Assembly: GCF_030269445.1 (NCBI RefSeq)
Contig: NZ_BSTJ01000001.1
Span: 831,898-895,897 of the forward strand
DNA: 64,000 nt
Direction of reading: 5' to 3'
From: Actinoallomurus iriomotensis
GTDB lineage: Bacteria; Actinomycetota; Actinomycetes; Streptosporangiales; Streptosporangiaceae
The notes beneath the pieces are model-generated. The model was not told the origin of the DNA. It saw only the letters and a program-made list of their open reading frames with translations, and searched no databases. Position numbers and translations under genes: made by a program. Shown here one piece after another: positions 7,436 through 15,010 of the stretch; the stretch's first letter is position 1; every line of letters begins with the position of its first letter.

Positions 7436-9098
7436 GGAAGCGCCGTGCGATCGGCGCGGCGGTCTTGGAGCCGAACCCGCCGTCCTCGACGATCACGGCG
7501 AACGCCACGTCATCGTGGAAGCCCATGAACCACGCGTGGGTCGGCGGCTCCTTGCCGTTCTTCCCCGAGGCGTACTCGGCCGTGCCCGTCTTGCCCGCCG
7601 TGCCGGCCGGCAGACCGGCGTCCTTGGCGGTGCCCGTCGTCACGACCGCACGCATCATGGTGGCCAGCTCCGAGCGCAGCCGAGAGTCGAGCCGGCCCGC
7701 CTTGGCCTTCTGCGGGATCTGCGGGTCGGACACGAACACCGGCGGATGCCAGGTGCCGCCCGCGACGCCGGCGGACACCTCCGCCATGCTGAGGGCGTTG
7801 GCCAGGTCGCGTCCCTGCCCGAACCCGGCGACGGCCATCTCCGAGGTGCTCGTCGGCGACGGGAAGCTGCCCGCCGTGACGTGCATGCCGGGGTCGATCT
7901 TCTGGTTGAAGCCGAAGAGACTCGCGGCACTCGACAGCCGGGACGGGTTGAGGCGCTTCTGCGTCTGGAGCGCGAAGGCGGTGTTGCACGACTGGGCGAG
8001 CGCCTCGGTGAAGGTCATGCTGCCGGACTCCTCACCCTCGGAGTTGTGGATGATCTGGCCCCCGACGTTCGCCGTCTTGGGGCACTCCACCGTGTCCGAG
8101 GGACTGAGCCCGCTGCGCAGCAGCGCGTACGCCGTGACCACCTTGAACGTCGAACCGGGCGGATAGGTGCCCTGCAACGCGCGGTCGAAGCCGCCGGGGT
8201 AGTTCGCGACGGCGAGGATCTGCCCGTTCGACGGGCGGATCGCGACCAGGGACGTCGGCTTGCTCTGCCCCTGCAGGGCCGCCGCGGCGGCGCGCTGGAC
8301 ATGCTGGTCCAGGGTCGTCTTCACGTCGCGGCCGGCCTTGCCGGCGAAGCCGCCGACCTGCTTCACCGGGTGGTTCGACGCGTCGGCGACGATGACCGAG
8401 GCCGTGGGCGTGCCGGCGAGGCGCTTGTCGAAGCGCTGCTGGATGCCCGACCGGCCGACGACGTCGCCCTTGCGGTAGGACGTGCCGAGCTTCTTGGCCT
8501 GCTTGTCGGTCAGCGGCGCCGTGGTGCCGACGATCTGCTGCACCGAGCCCGAGACGTCGGTGCCGTCGATCGGGCTGCCGTCGGCCGCGACCACCCGGGC
8601 GCGCCTGGGCCACCGGTAGCTGATCGTCAGGTGCTGCCCGCTGTGCAGGTCCGGGTGGATGCTCTCCGGCGTCCAGGCGACCTTCCACTCGCGGTGGTCC
8701 GTCGTCAGCCGCAGCCGTCCCTGGTAGTGCCAGGTGCCCATCGGAAGGGTGAGGTCGGCGGCGAAGGAGACCGTCGCGTGGCCGCCCTGCCTGGTCTCGG
8801 CGCCGGGCGTCGCCCGTACCTTCGTGACGCCCAGCCCCTTGTTCAGCGTCTGGTACTGCTGGTCGAGGTCGAGCGGCGGCGTCAGTGTCTCTCCGCGCAT
8901 CGCGGCGGTGTCGCCGCGCCCCCACGCGGACAGGAAGGCGCGCGCCGTCGCCGTCGGACTTCCCTTGGTTCTGAGCAACAGATAGGCGCCGCCCGCGAGA
9001 CCGAGGACGACCACCGTCCCGGCCGCGACGGACGCCCACAGGATTTTGTGTCGCACGAGTTCGTGACACTCCCCCGGATGTCTGGTCTGATCGGTCAT
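7422..9098 (-). CDS. Class B penicillin-binding protein with NTF2-like N-terminal domain
   Basis: About 558 residues. One N-terminal membrane anchor (KILWASVAAGTVVVLGLAGG) is followed by an NTF2-like MecA-N type domain (ATARAFLSAWGRGD), a dimerisation domain and the D,D-transpeptidase domain. The three penicillin-binding motifs are present: STFK (Ser near 316), SCN (near 369) and KTGTAEYASG (near 503). It crosslinks peptidoglycan stem peptides outside the membrane. The MecA-N arrangement is widespread in actinomycetes and does not by itself mean beta-lactam resistance. The start is uncertain: ATG at 9098 was taken, while a GTG at 9056 just before the membrane anchor is the alternative, and neither has a good ribosome binding site. 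Confidence 0.9.
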   Translation of the reverse strand: MTDQTRHPGECHELVRHKILWASVAAGTVVVLGLAGGAYLLLRTKGSPTATARAFLSAWGRGDTAAMRGETLTPPLDLDQQYQTLNKGLGVTKVRATPGAETRQGGHATVSFAADLTLPMGTWHYQGRLRLTTDHREWKVAWTPESIHPDLHSGQHLTISYRWPRRARVVAADGSPIDGTDVSGSVQQIVGTTAPLTDKQAKKLGTSYRKGDVVGRSGIQQRFDKRLAGTPTASVIVADASNHPVKQVGGFAGKAGRDVKTTLDQHVQRAAAAALQGQSKPTSLVAIRPSNGQILAVANYPGGFDRALQGTYPPGSTFKVVTAYALLRSGLSPSDTVECPKTANVGGQIIHNSEGEESGSMTFTEALAQSCNTAFALQTQKRLNPSRLSSAASLFGFNQKIDPGMHVTAGSFPSPTSTSEMAVAGFGQGRDLANALSMAEVSAGVAGGTWHPPVFVSDPQIPQKAKAGRLDSRLRSELATMMRAVVTTGTAKDAGLPAGTAGKTGTAEYASGKNGKEPPTHAWFMGFHDDVAFAVIVEDGGFGSKTAAPIARRFLNGL

Positions 9099-9180
9099 CG
9101 TAGTGTCTGGCGCCGCGAAGCCGGGTCGCCCGGCGTCCGGATCCAACCTCTATCGGACGTTTGACCAGATGAGAGGTGCC

Positions 9181-9945
9181 ATGGGCAGGCTTGACGGCAA
9201 AGTGGCGCTCATCACGGGCGGCGCGCGGGGTATGGGCGAGGCGCATGTCCGGCGTTTCGTCGCCGAGGGCGCCCGCGTGGTCTTCGGTGACGTGCTGGAG
9301 ACCGAGGGCGGACGGCTCGCCGAAGAACTCGGCGACGCGACGCGGTTCGTCCGGATGGACGTCACCCGGCCGGACGACTGGCAGGCCGCCGTCGACACCG
9401 CGCTGGCCGACTTCGGCGGGCTCGGCGTGCTGGTGAACAACGCCGGGATCCTCCGCTACGGCCGGATCGAGGACATGTCCCTCGACCAGTTCACCCGGAT
9501 CATCGAGGTCAACCTGGTCGGGCAGTGGCTCGGCGTGAAGTCGGTCATCGGCGCGATGAGGACCGCGGGCGGCGGCTCGATCGTCAACGTCTCCTCCACT
9601 GAGGGTTTCGTCGGCGCCACCGGCCTGGCCGCCTACAGCGCCAGCAAGTTCGGCGTACGGGGTCTGACGAAGGCGGCCGCGCGTGAGCTCGGGGAGTACG
9701 GCATCCGCGTCAACTCCATCCACCCGGGCGCCATCCTCACGCCGATGGTCACCGACGACGCGGCCCTGGTGTCGGCCAAGGCGGAGAGCGCCGACGCGTT
9801 CCTGCGCGCGCTGCCGCTCGGGCGGATGGGCACGCCGGAGGAGATCCCCGCGCTCGTGGTCTTCCTCGCCTCGGACGAGGCGACGTACTGCACGGGCAGT
9901 GAGTTCGTGGTCGACGGCGGAATGCTCACGGGAGCCGGTTACTGA
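9181..9945 (+). CDS. Short-chain dehydrogenase/reductase
   Basis: A 254-residue classical SDR oxidoreductase. It has the NAD(P)-binding TGGARGMG (residues about 12-19), an acidic residue after strand 2 (FGDVLETEG) favouring NAD(H), NNAG near 87, the catalytic Ser in NVSSTEGFVG, YSASK with the catalytic Tyr and Lys, and the C-terminal CTGSEFVVDGG. The sequence resembles 3-alpha/20-beta-hydroxysteroid dehydrogenases, but SDR substrates cannot be told from sequence. The ATG at 9181 was chosen for the GAGAGGTG just upstream. It stands as a single gene, divergent from the PBP gene and convergent with the HAD gene. Confidence 0.9.
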   Translation: MGRLDGKVALITGGARGMGEAHVRRFVAEGARVVFGDVLETEGGRLAEELGDATRFVRMDVTRPDDWQAAVDTALADFGGLGVLVNNAGILRYGRIEDMSLDQFTRIIEVNLVGQWLGVKSVIGAMRTAGGGSIVNVSSTEGFVGATGLAAYSASKFGVRGLTKAAARELGEYGIRVNSIHPGAILTPMVTDDAALVSAKAESADAFLRALPLGRMGTPEEIPALVVFLASDEATYCTGSEFVVDGGMLTGAGY

Positions 9946-9991
9946 CCTGGTCGGCCCCTCCGGCGCCGGCCGCCACGCCACCACCGGCCCG

Positions 9992-10714
9992 CTACGGCGC
10001 GGCGGCGCCGTGGCCGGGAACCGGAGACGGGAGGATGGCGGTGAGAGAGGCACGGAGGTCGGCCAGGTCGTCGAGGACGGCGTCGGGGCCGGCGGCGGTG
10101 AGGTCGGCGCGGGACGTGATGCCGGTGGCGACCGCGACGACGCGGGCGTCGTTGGCACGGGCCGCCTCGATGTCCAGAACCGAGTCGCCGACCAGGACGG
10201 TCGGGGTGGCGGTGCCAGGGCCGTAGCGAGCCTCGGCGCGGGACCGGGCGGCCGGGACCAGGCTGGGGCGGTGCTCGTCGTCGGTGCCGGTCGCGGCGAC
10301 CCGCAGGTCCAGCGGGGGCGCCAGGCCGAACGCCGCCAGCTTGAGCCGCGTGGTGGCGGCCTGGTTGCCGGTGAGCACCGACTGGACGACGCCGGGCGTC
10401 CGGTCCAGGGCCGCCACCACCGCACGGACGCCGGGCAGCAGCCGCCCCCGCGACGCAAGCCGAGAACGTTCCGCCGCCACCCGCTCCACCTCGAGGCGCA
10501 GCGCCTCGGGCAGCAGCCGCTCCGCGGTGGCCGCGTCCGCGCCGTACTCCCGCAGGATCGCCCGTAGGATCTGCCGGATCGTGCGCCCCGGCACCACGTG
10601 CACCGGCCGCGGTGGCACGCCCAGCAGCTCCCCGCAGAGCGTGAACCACACCTCCCGGTCGAACGCGCCGGCGTCGAGCAGGGTCTGGTCGATGTCCCAG
10701 AGCACGAGCGCCAT
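9992..10714 (-). CDS. HAD-superfamily phosphatase
   Basis: A 240-residue HAD hydrolase: motif I LWDIDQT at the N-terminus (nucleophile and acid/base Asp), an inserted helical cap (about 18-90), motif II in SVLTGN, and motif IV GDSVLDIEAARAN. It is probably a small-molecule phosphatase like phosphoglycolate or beta-phosphoglucomutase-type members. It follows the metallo-beta-lactamase-fold gene with a three-base gap, so it is the last gene of the MFS operon regulated across 12961-13068. A sugar-phosphate substrate is a reasonable guess because DeoR regulators usually sense such compounds. Confidence 0.88.
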   Translation of the reverse strand: MALVLWDIDQTLLDAGAFDREVWFTLCGELLGVPPRPVHVVPGRTIRQILRAILREYGADAATAERLLPEALRLEVERVAAERSRLASRGRLLPGVRAVVAALDRTPGVVQSVLTGNQAATTRLKLAAFGLAPPLDLRVAATGTDDEHRPSLVPAARSRAEARYGPGTATPTVLVGDSVLDIEAARANDARVVAVATGITSRADLTAAGPDAVLDDLADLRASLTAILPSPVPGHGAAAP

Positions 10715-10717
10715 CGG

Positions 10718-11530
10718 CTACCGCGCCGCCCCGGCCGCGTGGACCGGCACGACCAGCCCGGCGCGGGCCTCCGTCACCGGTACCGTGCCGGCCGCCGCCC
10801 GGGCCGCCTCGAACGACTCGGCGTCGTCGTACCCGAGCAGGTGGCTGACGACCAGCCGGCCCACCCCCGCCGCGACGGCCAGCTCGCCGGTGAGCGCGGC
10901 GGTCAGATGACCGTGCTCGGCCAGCATGGCCGGGTCGGCGTCCAGGTAGGTGGCCTCGCAGACGAACACGTCGGCGCCGGTCGCGGCGGCCAGCACGCCG
11001 TCGCACCAGCCGGTGTCGGACGAGAACGCCAGCGTTCGGTCGCCCAGCGCGAAGCGCAGCGACGCGCTCGGCACCGCGTGCCGGGCCCGGAACGCGGTCA
11101 GCGTGATGCCGTCCGCGACCGCCACCTCGGTGCGGCCGTCGCGCTCCAGCGGCCGGATGTCGAACGCGGTGGCGAGCGGGCGGCCGACCACCGGATCGGT
11201 CGGCACCGCCACCCACTCGTCCAGCGCGGCCAGCGTGCCGGTGCTGTCCTCCGGTACCCACAACGGGATCCGGGCCGGCGGCGTCTTCGTCAGCAGCCGG
11301 GTGAAGGCCAGCGGCACCACGTCGAACATGTGGTCCTGGTGCAGGTGGGTGAGCACGATCCCGTCGAGCCGGTGCTCCAGGCCGCGCGACACCAGCTCGG
11401 TGACGATGCCCGGCCCGCAGTCGACGAGGACCGTCGAGCCGGCGTGCCGCACCAGGTAGCCGGAGCAGGCCGAGTCCGCGTCCGGCCGGCCGGCCCGGAA
11501 GCCGAGCACCGTCAGTGTCGTGTCGTTCAC
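10718..11530 (-). CDS. Metallo-beta-lactamase-fold hydrolase (RNase Z / PhnP-like)
   Basis: 270 residues with the metal-binding motif HLHQDH (about 80-85), a later Asp in FSSDTG, an acidic residue in CEATYLD, and a C-terminal His in VVSHLLGYD. These are the features of the RNase Z/PhnP/phosphodiesterase branch, not of beta-lactamases. It probably cleaves a phosphodiester or cyclic phosphate. The GTG start at 11530 overlaps the MFS stop by four bases (GTGA) and is preceded by GGAGGAT, so the two genes are translationally coupled. Together with the downstream HAD phosphatase, it could open and dephosphorylate a phosphodiester brought in by the transporter; this is inference. Confidence 0.85.
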   Translation of the reverse strand: MNDTTLTVLGFRAGRPDADSACSGYLVRHAGSTVLVDCGPGIVTELVSRGLEHRLDGIVLTHLHQDHMFDVVPLAFTRLLTKTPPARIPLWVPEDSTGTLAALDEWVAVPTDPVVGRPLATAFDIRPLERDGRTEVAVADGITLTAFRARHAVPSASLRFALGDRTLAFSSDTGWCDGVLAAATGADVFVCEATYLDADPAMLAEHGHLTAALTGELAVAAGVGRLVVSHLLGYDDAESFEAARAAAGTVPVTEARAGLVVPVHAAGAAR

Positions 11531-12960
11531 CGATCCTCCTCGGTCGTGGATACCACCAGGTCGGGACCTGCGGCGGCGGGCGCGGTGCCGCCGGAAACGC
11601 GGCGGGCCCCGGCGGTCTGTTCCAGGCTGCGGTTCTTGGTCTCCGGCGCCAGCAGCACGGTGATCACCAGGCCGAGCAGCCCGGCCGCGACGAACAGCCA
11701 CAGGGCGCCGCTCACGCCCCACGCCGCCACCATGTCGGGGAAGACGAGCACGCCGAGGATCGCGCCGAGCCGGCTCACCGCGGTGCCCAGGCCGGTGCCG
11801 GCGGCGCGCAGCTCGGTCGGGAAGAGCTCGGTGCAGTAGACCATGTCCAGCGTTCCCGGACCCATGTTGGAGAACAGGATCGCCATCGCGAACAGCACCA
11901 CGATCAGCGCCAACGCCGGCGCGTGGACGAGCGCCAGCACCACCAGCACCGCCGTCTCGCCGGCGAACGCCGTGATCAGCACCGGCCGCCGGCCCCACGA
12001 GTCGACGAACGCGAGCGCGATCGCCGCGCCCACCACGCCGAGCAGGGCGATGATGGCCGATCCGAGGTACGCGGCCAGCTGGGTCGACCCGCCGAGCCCG
12101 GTCAGGATCGTCGGGCTGTACATCTGAATCCCGTAGTACGCCACGTCGTGCGCGAACCAGAACACGCAGACGAAGATCGTGGCGCCGACCAGCCCGCGGG
12201 CGAACAGCCGTCGCCACGAGGCGCTGCCGGCAGCGGTGGGGAGGTCGGGCTCGGCCTGCGGCTCCGGGAGCACCACGTCCTCCGGCGCGACCGCCGTGCC
12301 GCTGCCGGACACCACCTTCGCGATGACCCGCCGCGCCTCGTCGTGCCGGCCCTGCGCGATGAGGTAGCGCGGCGACTCCGGGATGCTGGTCCTGAACGCC
12401 AGCGTGACCAGCGCGAGCACCGCGCCGACGAGCAGCATCCAACGCCACGCGGTGGGGCCGATGGGCAGGAACGCCACGCCCACCAGATAGGCGGCCAGCG
12501 CGCCGACGTTCCACATCAGGCTGAGCGCCACGACCAGCCGGCCGCGGTCGCGCGCGGCGCCGAACTCGGCGGTCAGCGACGACGAGATCGGGTAGTCCGC
12601 GCCGAGACACAGCCCGAGCAGGAAGCGGGCGGCGATCAGTTCCCACACGTTCTGCGACAGCGCGGCCAGCGCGGCGAACACCACGAAGCCGATCAGGTCG
12701 AGCAGGTACATCTTCTTGCGGCCGAGCCGGTCGGCGATCCGGCCGAAGACCAGCGCGCCGACGAACATCCCGACAATGGCCGAGCAGCTGGTGACGCCGG
12801 ACGTGAACGGGGTGAACGTCCACGACTTCTTCAGCACCGGCAGCGCGACGGCGATCACCGTCAGGTCGAAGCCGTCGAGGAACATTCCGATCGACGACAG
12901 CAGGGTGAGCTTGCGGCGGAACCCCGAGAGGTCCGCCAGGTCAAGAGTGGTGGCCGCCAT
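11527..12960 (-). CDS. MFS transporter, AAHS/sugar-porter-like
   Basis: A 477-residue, 12-helix MFS permease. The first helix carries GMFLDGFDLTVIAVALPVL, the D-G-x-D pattern of the aromatic-acid/H+ symporter branch. The loop 2-3 signature is FGRIADRLGRKKMY, and PESPRYLIAQGRHDEARRV occupies the central loop as in sugar and organic-acid porters. It imports a small, probably anionic substrate. It is the first gene of a three-gene operon and is divergent from a DeoR regulator; the shared 108-bp intergenic region contains a perfect inverted repeat. Confidence 0.9.
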   Translation of the reverse strand: MAATTLDLADLSGFRRKLTLLSSIGMFLDGFDLTVIAVALPVLKKSWTFTPFTSGVTSCSAIVGMFVGALVFGRIADRLGRKKMYLLDLIGFVVFAALAALSQNVWELIAARFLLGLCLGADYPISSSLTAEFGAARDRGRLVVALSLMWNVGALAAYLVGVAFLPIGPTAWRWMLLVGAVLALVTLAFRTSIPESPRYLIAQGRHDEARRVIAKVVSGSGTAVAPEDVVLPEPQAEPDLPTAAGSASWRRLFARGLVGATIFVCVFWFAHDVAYYGIQMYSPTILTGLGGSTQLAAYLGSAIIALLGVVGAAIALAFVDSWGRRPVLITAFAGETAVLVVLALVHAPALALIVVLFAMAILFSNMGPGTLDMVYCTELFPTELRAAGTGLGTAVSRLGAILGVLVFPDMVAAWGVSGALWLFVAAGLLGLVITVLLAPETKNRSLEQTAGARRVSGGTAPAAAGPDLVVSTTEEDR

Positions 12961-13023
12961 CGCCCGGTCTCCGTCCGGTAGGCCATCAGGTGGACGCGAC
13001 TGTGATTTATCAGTCTGGAACGA

Positions 13024-13063
13024 GAAATTACCATCACAAAGCTAAAATCAAGGTGGTAATTTC
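13024..13063. promoter_or_regulatory. Operator: perfect 10-bp inverted repeat between MFS operon and deoR gene
   Basis: GAAATTACCA at 13024-13033 and its exact complement TGGTAATTTC at 13054-13063, separated by 20 bp and lying in AT-rich sequence. The centres are 30 bp apart, about three helical turns. It ends six bases before the DeoR start codon and about 60 bases from the MFS start. The likeliest reading is a DeoR binding site that controls both directions. Confidence 0.75.
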
Positions 13064-13068
13064 ATCGC

Positions 13069-13848
13069 ATGAGAAGCCGCAAGGACCCGGCGTCCCGCCA
13101 GCAGGACCTGGCCGAGCACATCCTGCGGGTCGGCACGGCTACCGCGCAGGAGCTGGCCGAACGCTTCGGCGTCAGCCTCGTCACCGCCCACCGCGACCTC
13201 GACGAGCTGGCCAAGCGCGGGCTGGTGCGCAAGTTCCACGGTGGGGTGACCGCCCAGCCGTCCAGCGTCTTCGAGAGCAACGTGACCTACCGGCGCCAGC
13301 TGGCCGTCGCGGAGAAGCGTGCCATCGCGCGCGCCGCGGTGGAGCTGATCGAGCCCGGCATGTCCGTCCTGCTCGATGACTCCACCACGACGCTGGTGCT
13401 GGCCGAGCTGGCCGCCGACATCGACCCGCTCACCGTCATCACGAACTTCGCGCCGATCATTCAGCTGATGATGGGCCGCAAGAACATCCGGCTGATCGCG
13501 CTGGGCGGCGAGTACAACGAGGCGCACGACGCGTTCCTCGGCTCACCGTGCACCGCGTCGGCCCGGGCACTCCACTCCGATCTCGGCTTCTACTCGTTCG
13601 CCGGGGTCTCCGACGGCGGCGTCCACCACCAGGAGCAGGAGATCGTGGTGACCAAGCGGGCGCTGCTGTCCGTCGCCACCCACCGCGTCCTGCTCGTCGA
13701 CCACGCCAAGCTCGGCCGCACCGCCTTGCACCGCGTCGCCGACCTCGCGGACTTCGCCCACGCCATCACCGACTCCGGCGCCCCGCCCGACGCCCTCGCC
13801 GCCCTCACCGACCACGACGTCCCCACCACGGTCGCCGGCGCGAGCTGA
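13069..13848 (+). CDS. DeoR/GlpR-family transcriptional regulator
   Basis: A 259-residue DeoR-type regulator: N-terminal HTH with ATAQELAERFGVSLVTAHRDL and LVRKFHGGV, then the DeoR C-terminal sensor domain with MSVLLDDSTTTL (binding the phosphate of a sugar phosphate), ITNFAPI and VDHAKLG. These regulators usually repress a sugar or nucleoside operon until a phosphorylated intermediate binds. The ATG has no ribosome binding site and lies just after the inverted repeat at 13024-13063, so the mRNA may be leaderless and autoregulated. The target is most likely the divergent MFS, MBL and HAD operon. Confidence 0.92.
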   Translation: MRSRKDPASRQQDLAEHILRVGTATAQELAERFGVSLVTAHRDLDELAKRGLVRKFHGGVTAQPSSVFESNVTYRRQLAVAEKRAIARAAVELIEPGMSVLLDDSTTTLVLAELAADIDPLTVITNFAPIIQLMMGRKNIRLIALGGEYNEAHDAFLGSPCTASARALHSDLGFYSFAGVSDGGVHHQEQEIVVTKRALLSVATHRVLLVDHAKLGRTALHRVADLADFAHAITDSGAPPDALAALTDHDVPTTVAGAS

Positions 13849-13974
13849 CCGGGTCACCGACCCGCGGGGCGGGGCGCCCTCACCGATCAGGCGGTCAACG
13901 GTCGGATTCGATGGTCGGACGGCCTTTCACGGCGCGGACATGGGCCAAGATAGGCGTCGACGGAGAGGAGCCCC

Positions 13975-14508
13975 GTGGCCGACCATCGGATGACCGCGAC
14001 GTCGTATCTCGTGCTCGGGCTGCTGTCCGACGGCCCCGCGACGAGCTACGACCTCAAGCGCAAGGTCGCCGTGAGCATCGGCAACTTCTGGGAGTTCGCG
14101 CACTCCCAGCTCTATGACGAGCCGCTGCGCCTGGCCGACGCCGGGCTGGTCGACGTGGAGGCCGAGACGGGCGGCCGGCGCCGCCGCACCTACCGCATCA
14201 CCGCCGCCGGCCGGGCCGCGCTGGCCGACTGGCTCGCCGAGGCCACCCCCGACCGGACCGACGTGCGCGACCCCGGCCTGCTCAAGCTCTTCTTCGCCCG
14301 GCACGCCCGGCCCCGCGACATCCGCCACCTCGCGATCGACCAGCGGCGTTCCCACCGCGAGCGCGCCGACGAGTACGAGCGGATCCACCGGGCGTTCGGC
14401 GGCGCCATCGACCGGTGGCAGCTCAAGTCGCTGGAGCTCGGCATCCGTTACGAGCGCACGGTCGAGGGCTTCTGGGCCGAGCTGCTCGAGGACCTGCCGG
14501 AGGCCTGA
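13975..14508 (+). CDS. PadR-family transcriptional regulator
   Basis: 177 residues with the PadR winged helix: TATSYLVLGLLSDGPATSYDLK, then SQLYDEPLRLADAGLVDVE and GGRRRRTYRITAAGRAAL, followed by the C-terminal Vir-like helical dimerisation domain. GTG at 13975 was chosen because it sits four bases after a strong GGAGAGGAG. PadR proteins usually repress neighbouring detoxification or efflux genes, but no clear target lies alongside. Confidence 0.9.
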   Translation: MADHRMTATSYLVLGLLSDGPATSYDLKRKVAVSIGNFWEFAHSQLYDEPLRLADAGLVDVEAETGGRRRRTYRITAAGRAALADWLAEATPDRTDVRDPGLLKLFFARHARPRDIRHLAIDQRRSHRERADEYERIHRAFGGAIDRWQLKSLELGIRYERTVEGFWAELLEDLPEA

Positions 14509-14514
14509 GCGGGC

Positions 14515-14748
14515 TCAGCCGCCTCGGTCCGGCGGGCTCGCGGCGACCGCGACCTCGTACGTCTCGGGCGGCCAGGCGCCGGGCTGGGCGCAGGTGCACA
14601 GGCCGTGGACGGTGATCGCCTGCGCGCGGACCACGGTGTACTCCGCCGGGCTCCGCGCCGGGCGCACCCGATTGCAGGTCAGGCACAGCAAAGCCTTCTC
14701 CCCCCTGCCCGCGACCCGCCACCGGGAGTGCCCCTCTCCCTGAGGCAT
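14515..14748 (-). CDS. Possible small cysteine-rich protein
   Basis: A 77-codon minus-strand reading frame with CLTC and, about 24 residues on, CTC. This could be a four-cysteine metal site (a zinc-ribbon-like knuckle). There is no good ribosome binding site and the family is not recognised. It is convergent with the PadR gene and fills the otherwise gene-free stretch 14509-15010. It may not be a gene. Confidence 0.3.
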   Translation of the reverse strand: MPQGEGHSRWRVAGRGEKALLCLTCNRVRPARSPAEYTVVRAQAITVHGLCTCAQPGAWPPETYEVAVAASPPDRGG

Positions 14749-14880
14749 CCCGGCGGCGGGCGCTGGCGCGGCGCGCCGGACCCGTCCCCTCAAACGGCTC
14801 CGGGCGGACCGCCGTCGTGCGGCTGCGTCCGGGCGAAAGTCGTCACCCGCCGTGCCGCGGTACGCACACTAGGCGACCGC

Positions 14881-14960
14881 GGGTTGCAAACACGTTGCAC
14901 TCGCTCGATAGCAGTATGTGACAAATAGCAGGTGAAGGTTTTACGTATCGGGTTGCAACC
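14881..14960. promoter_or_regulatory. Three GTTGCA boxes upstream of the GAF regulator
   Basis: The 500-bp stretch 14509-15010 ends in an AT-rich promoter region. Within it are GGGTTGCAAA at 14881-14890, CGTTGCAC at 14893-14900, and a perfect 10-bp palindrome GGTTGCAACC at 14951-14960, 50 bp before the TTG start of the regulator. The recurrence of the same core suggests binding sites, possibly for the regulator itself. Confidence 0.4.
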
Positions 14961-15010
14961 TGAGCCGTCGACTTGGATGCTCGTAGGACCACCGCCCCCT
15001 GGAGACGCCC

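Noticed and set aside
7422-9098. Beta-lactam resistance PBP2a (mecA-like)
   Set aside because: The MecA-N domain is common in ordinary actinomycete class B PBPs. There is no mec-type regulator and no sign of transfer.
8032-10458. Very long open frame on the minus strand across the PBP, SDR and HAD genes
   Set aside because: It is a frame shadow of GC-rich DNA: Arg/Pro/Ala/Gly-rich, with no family motif, crossing three well-supported genes.
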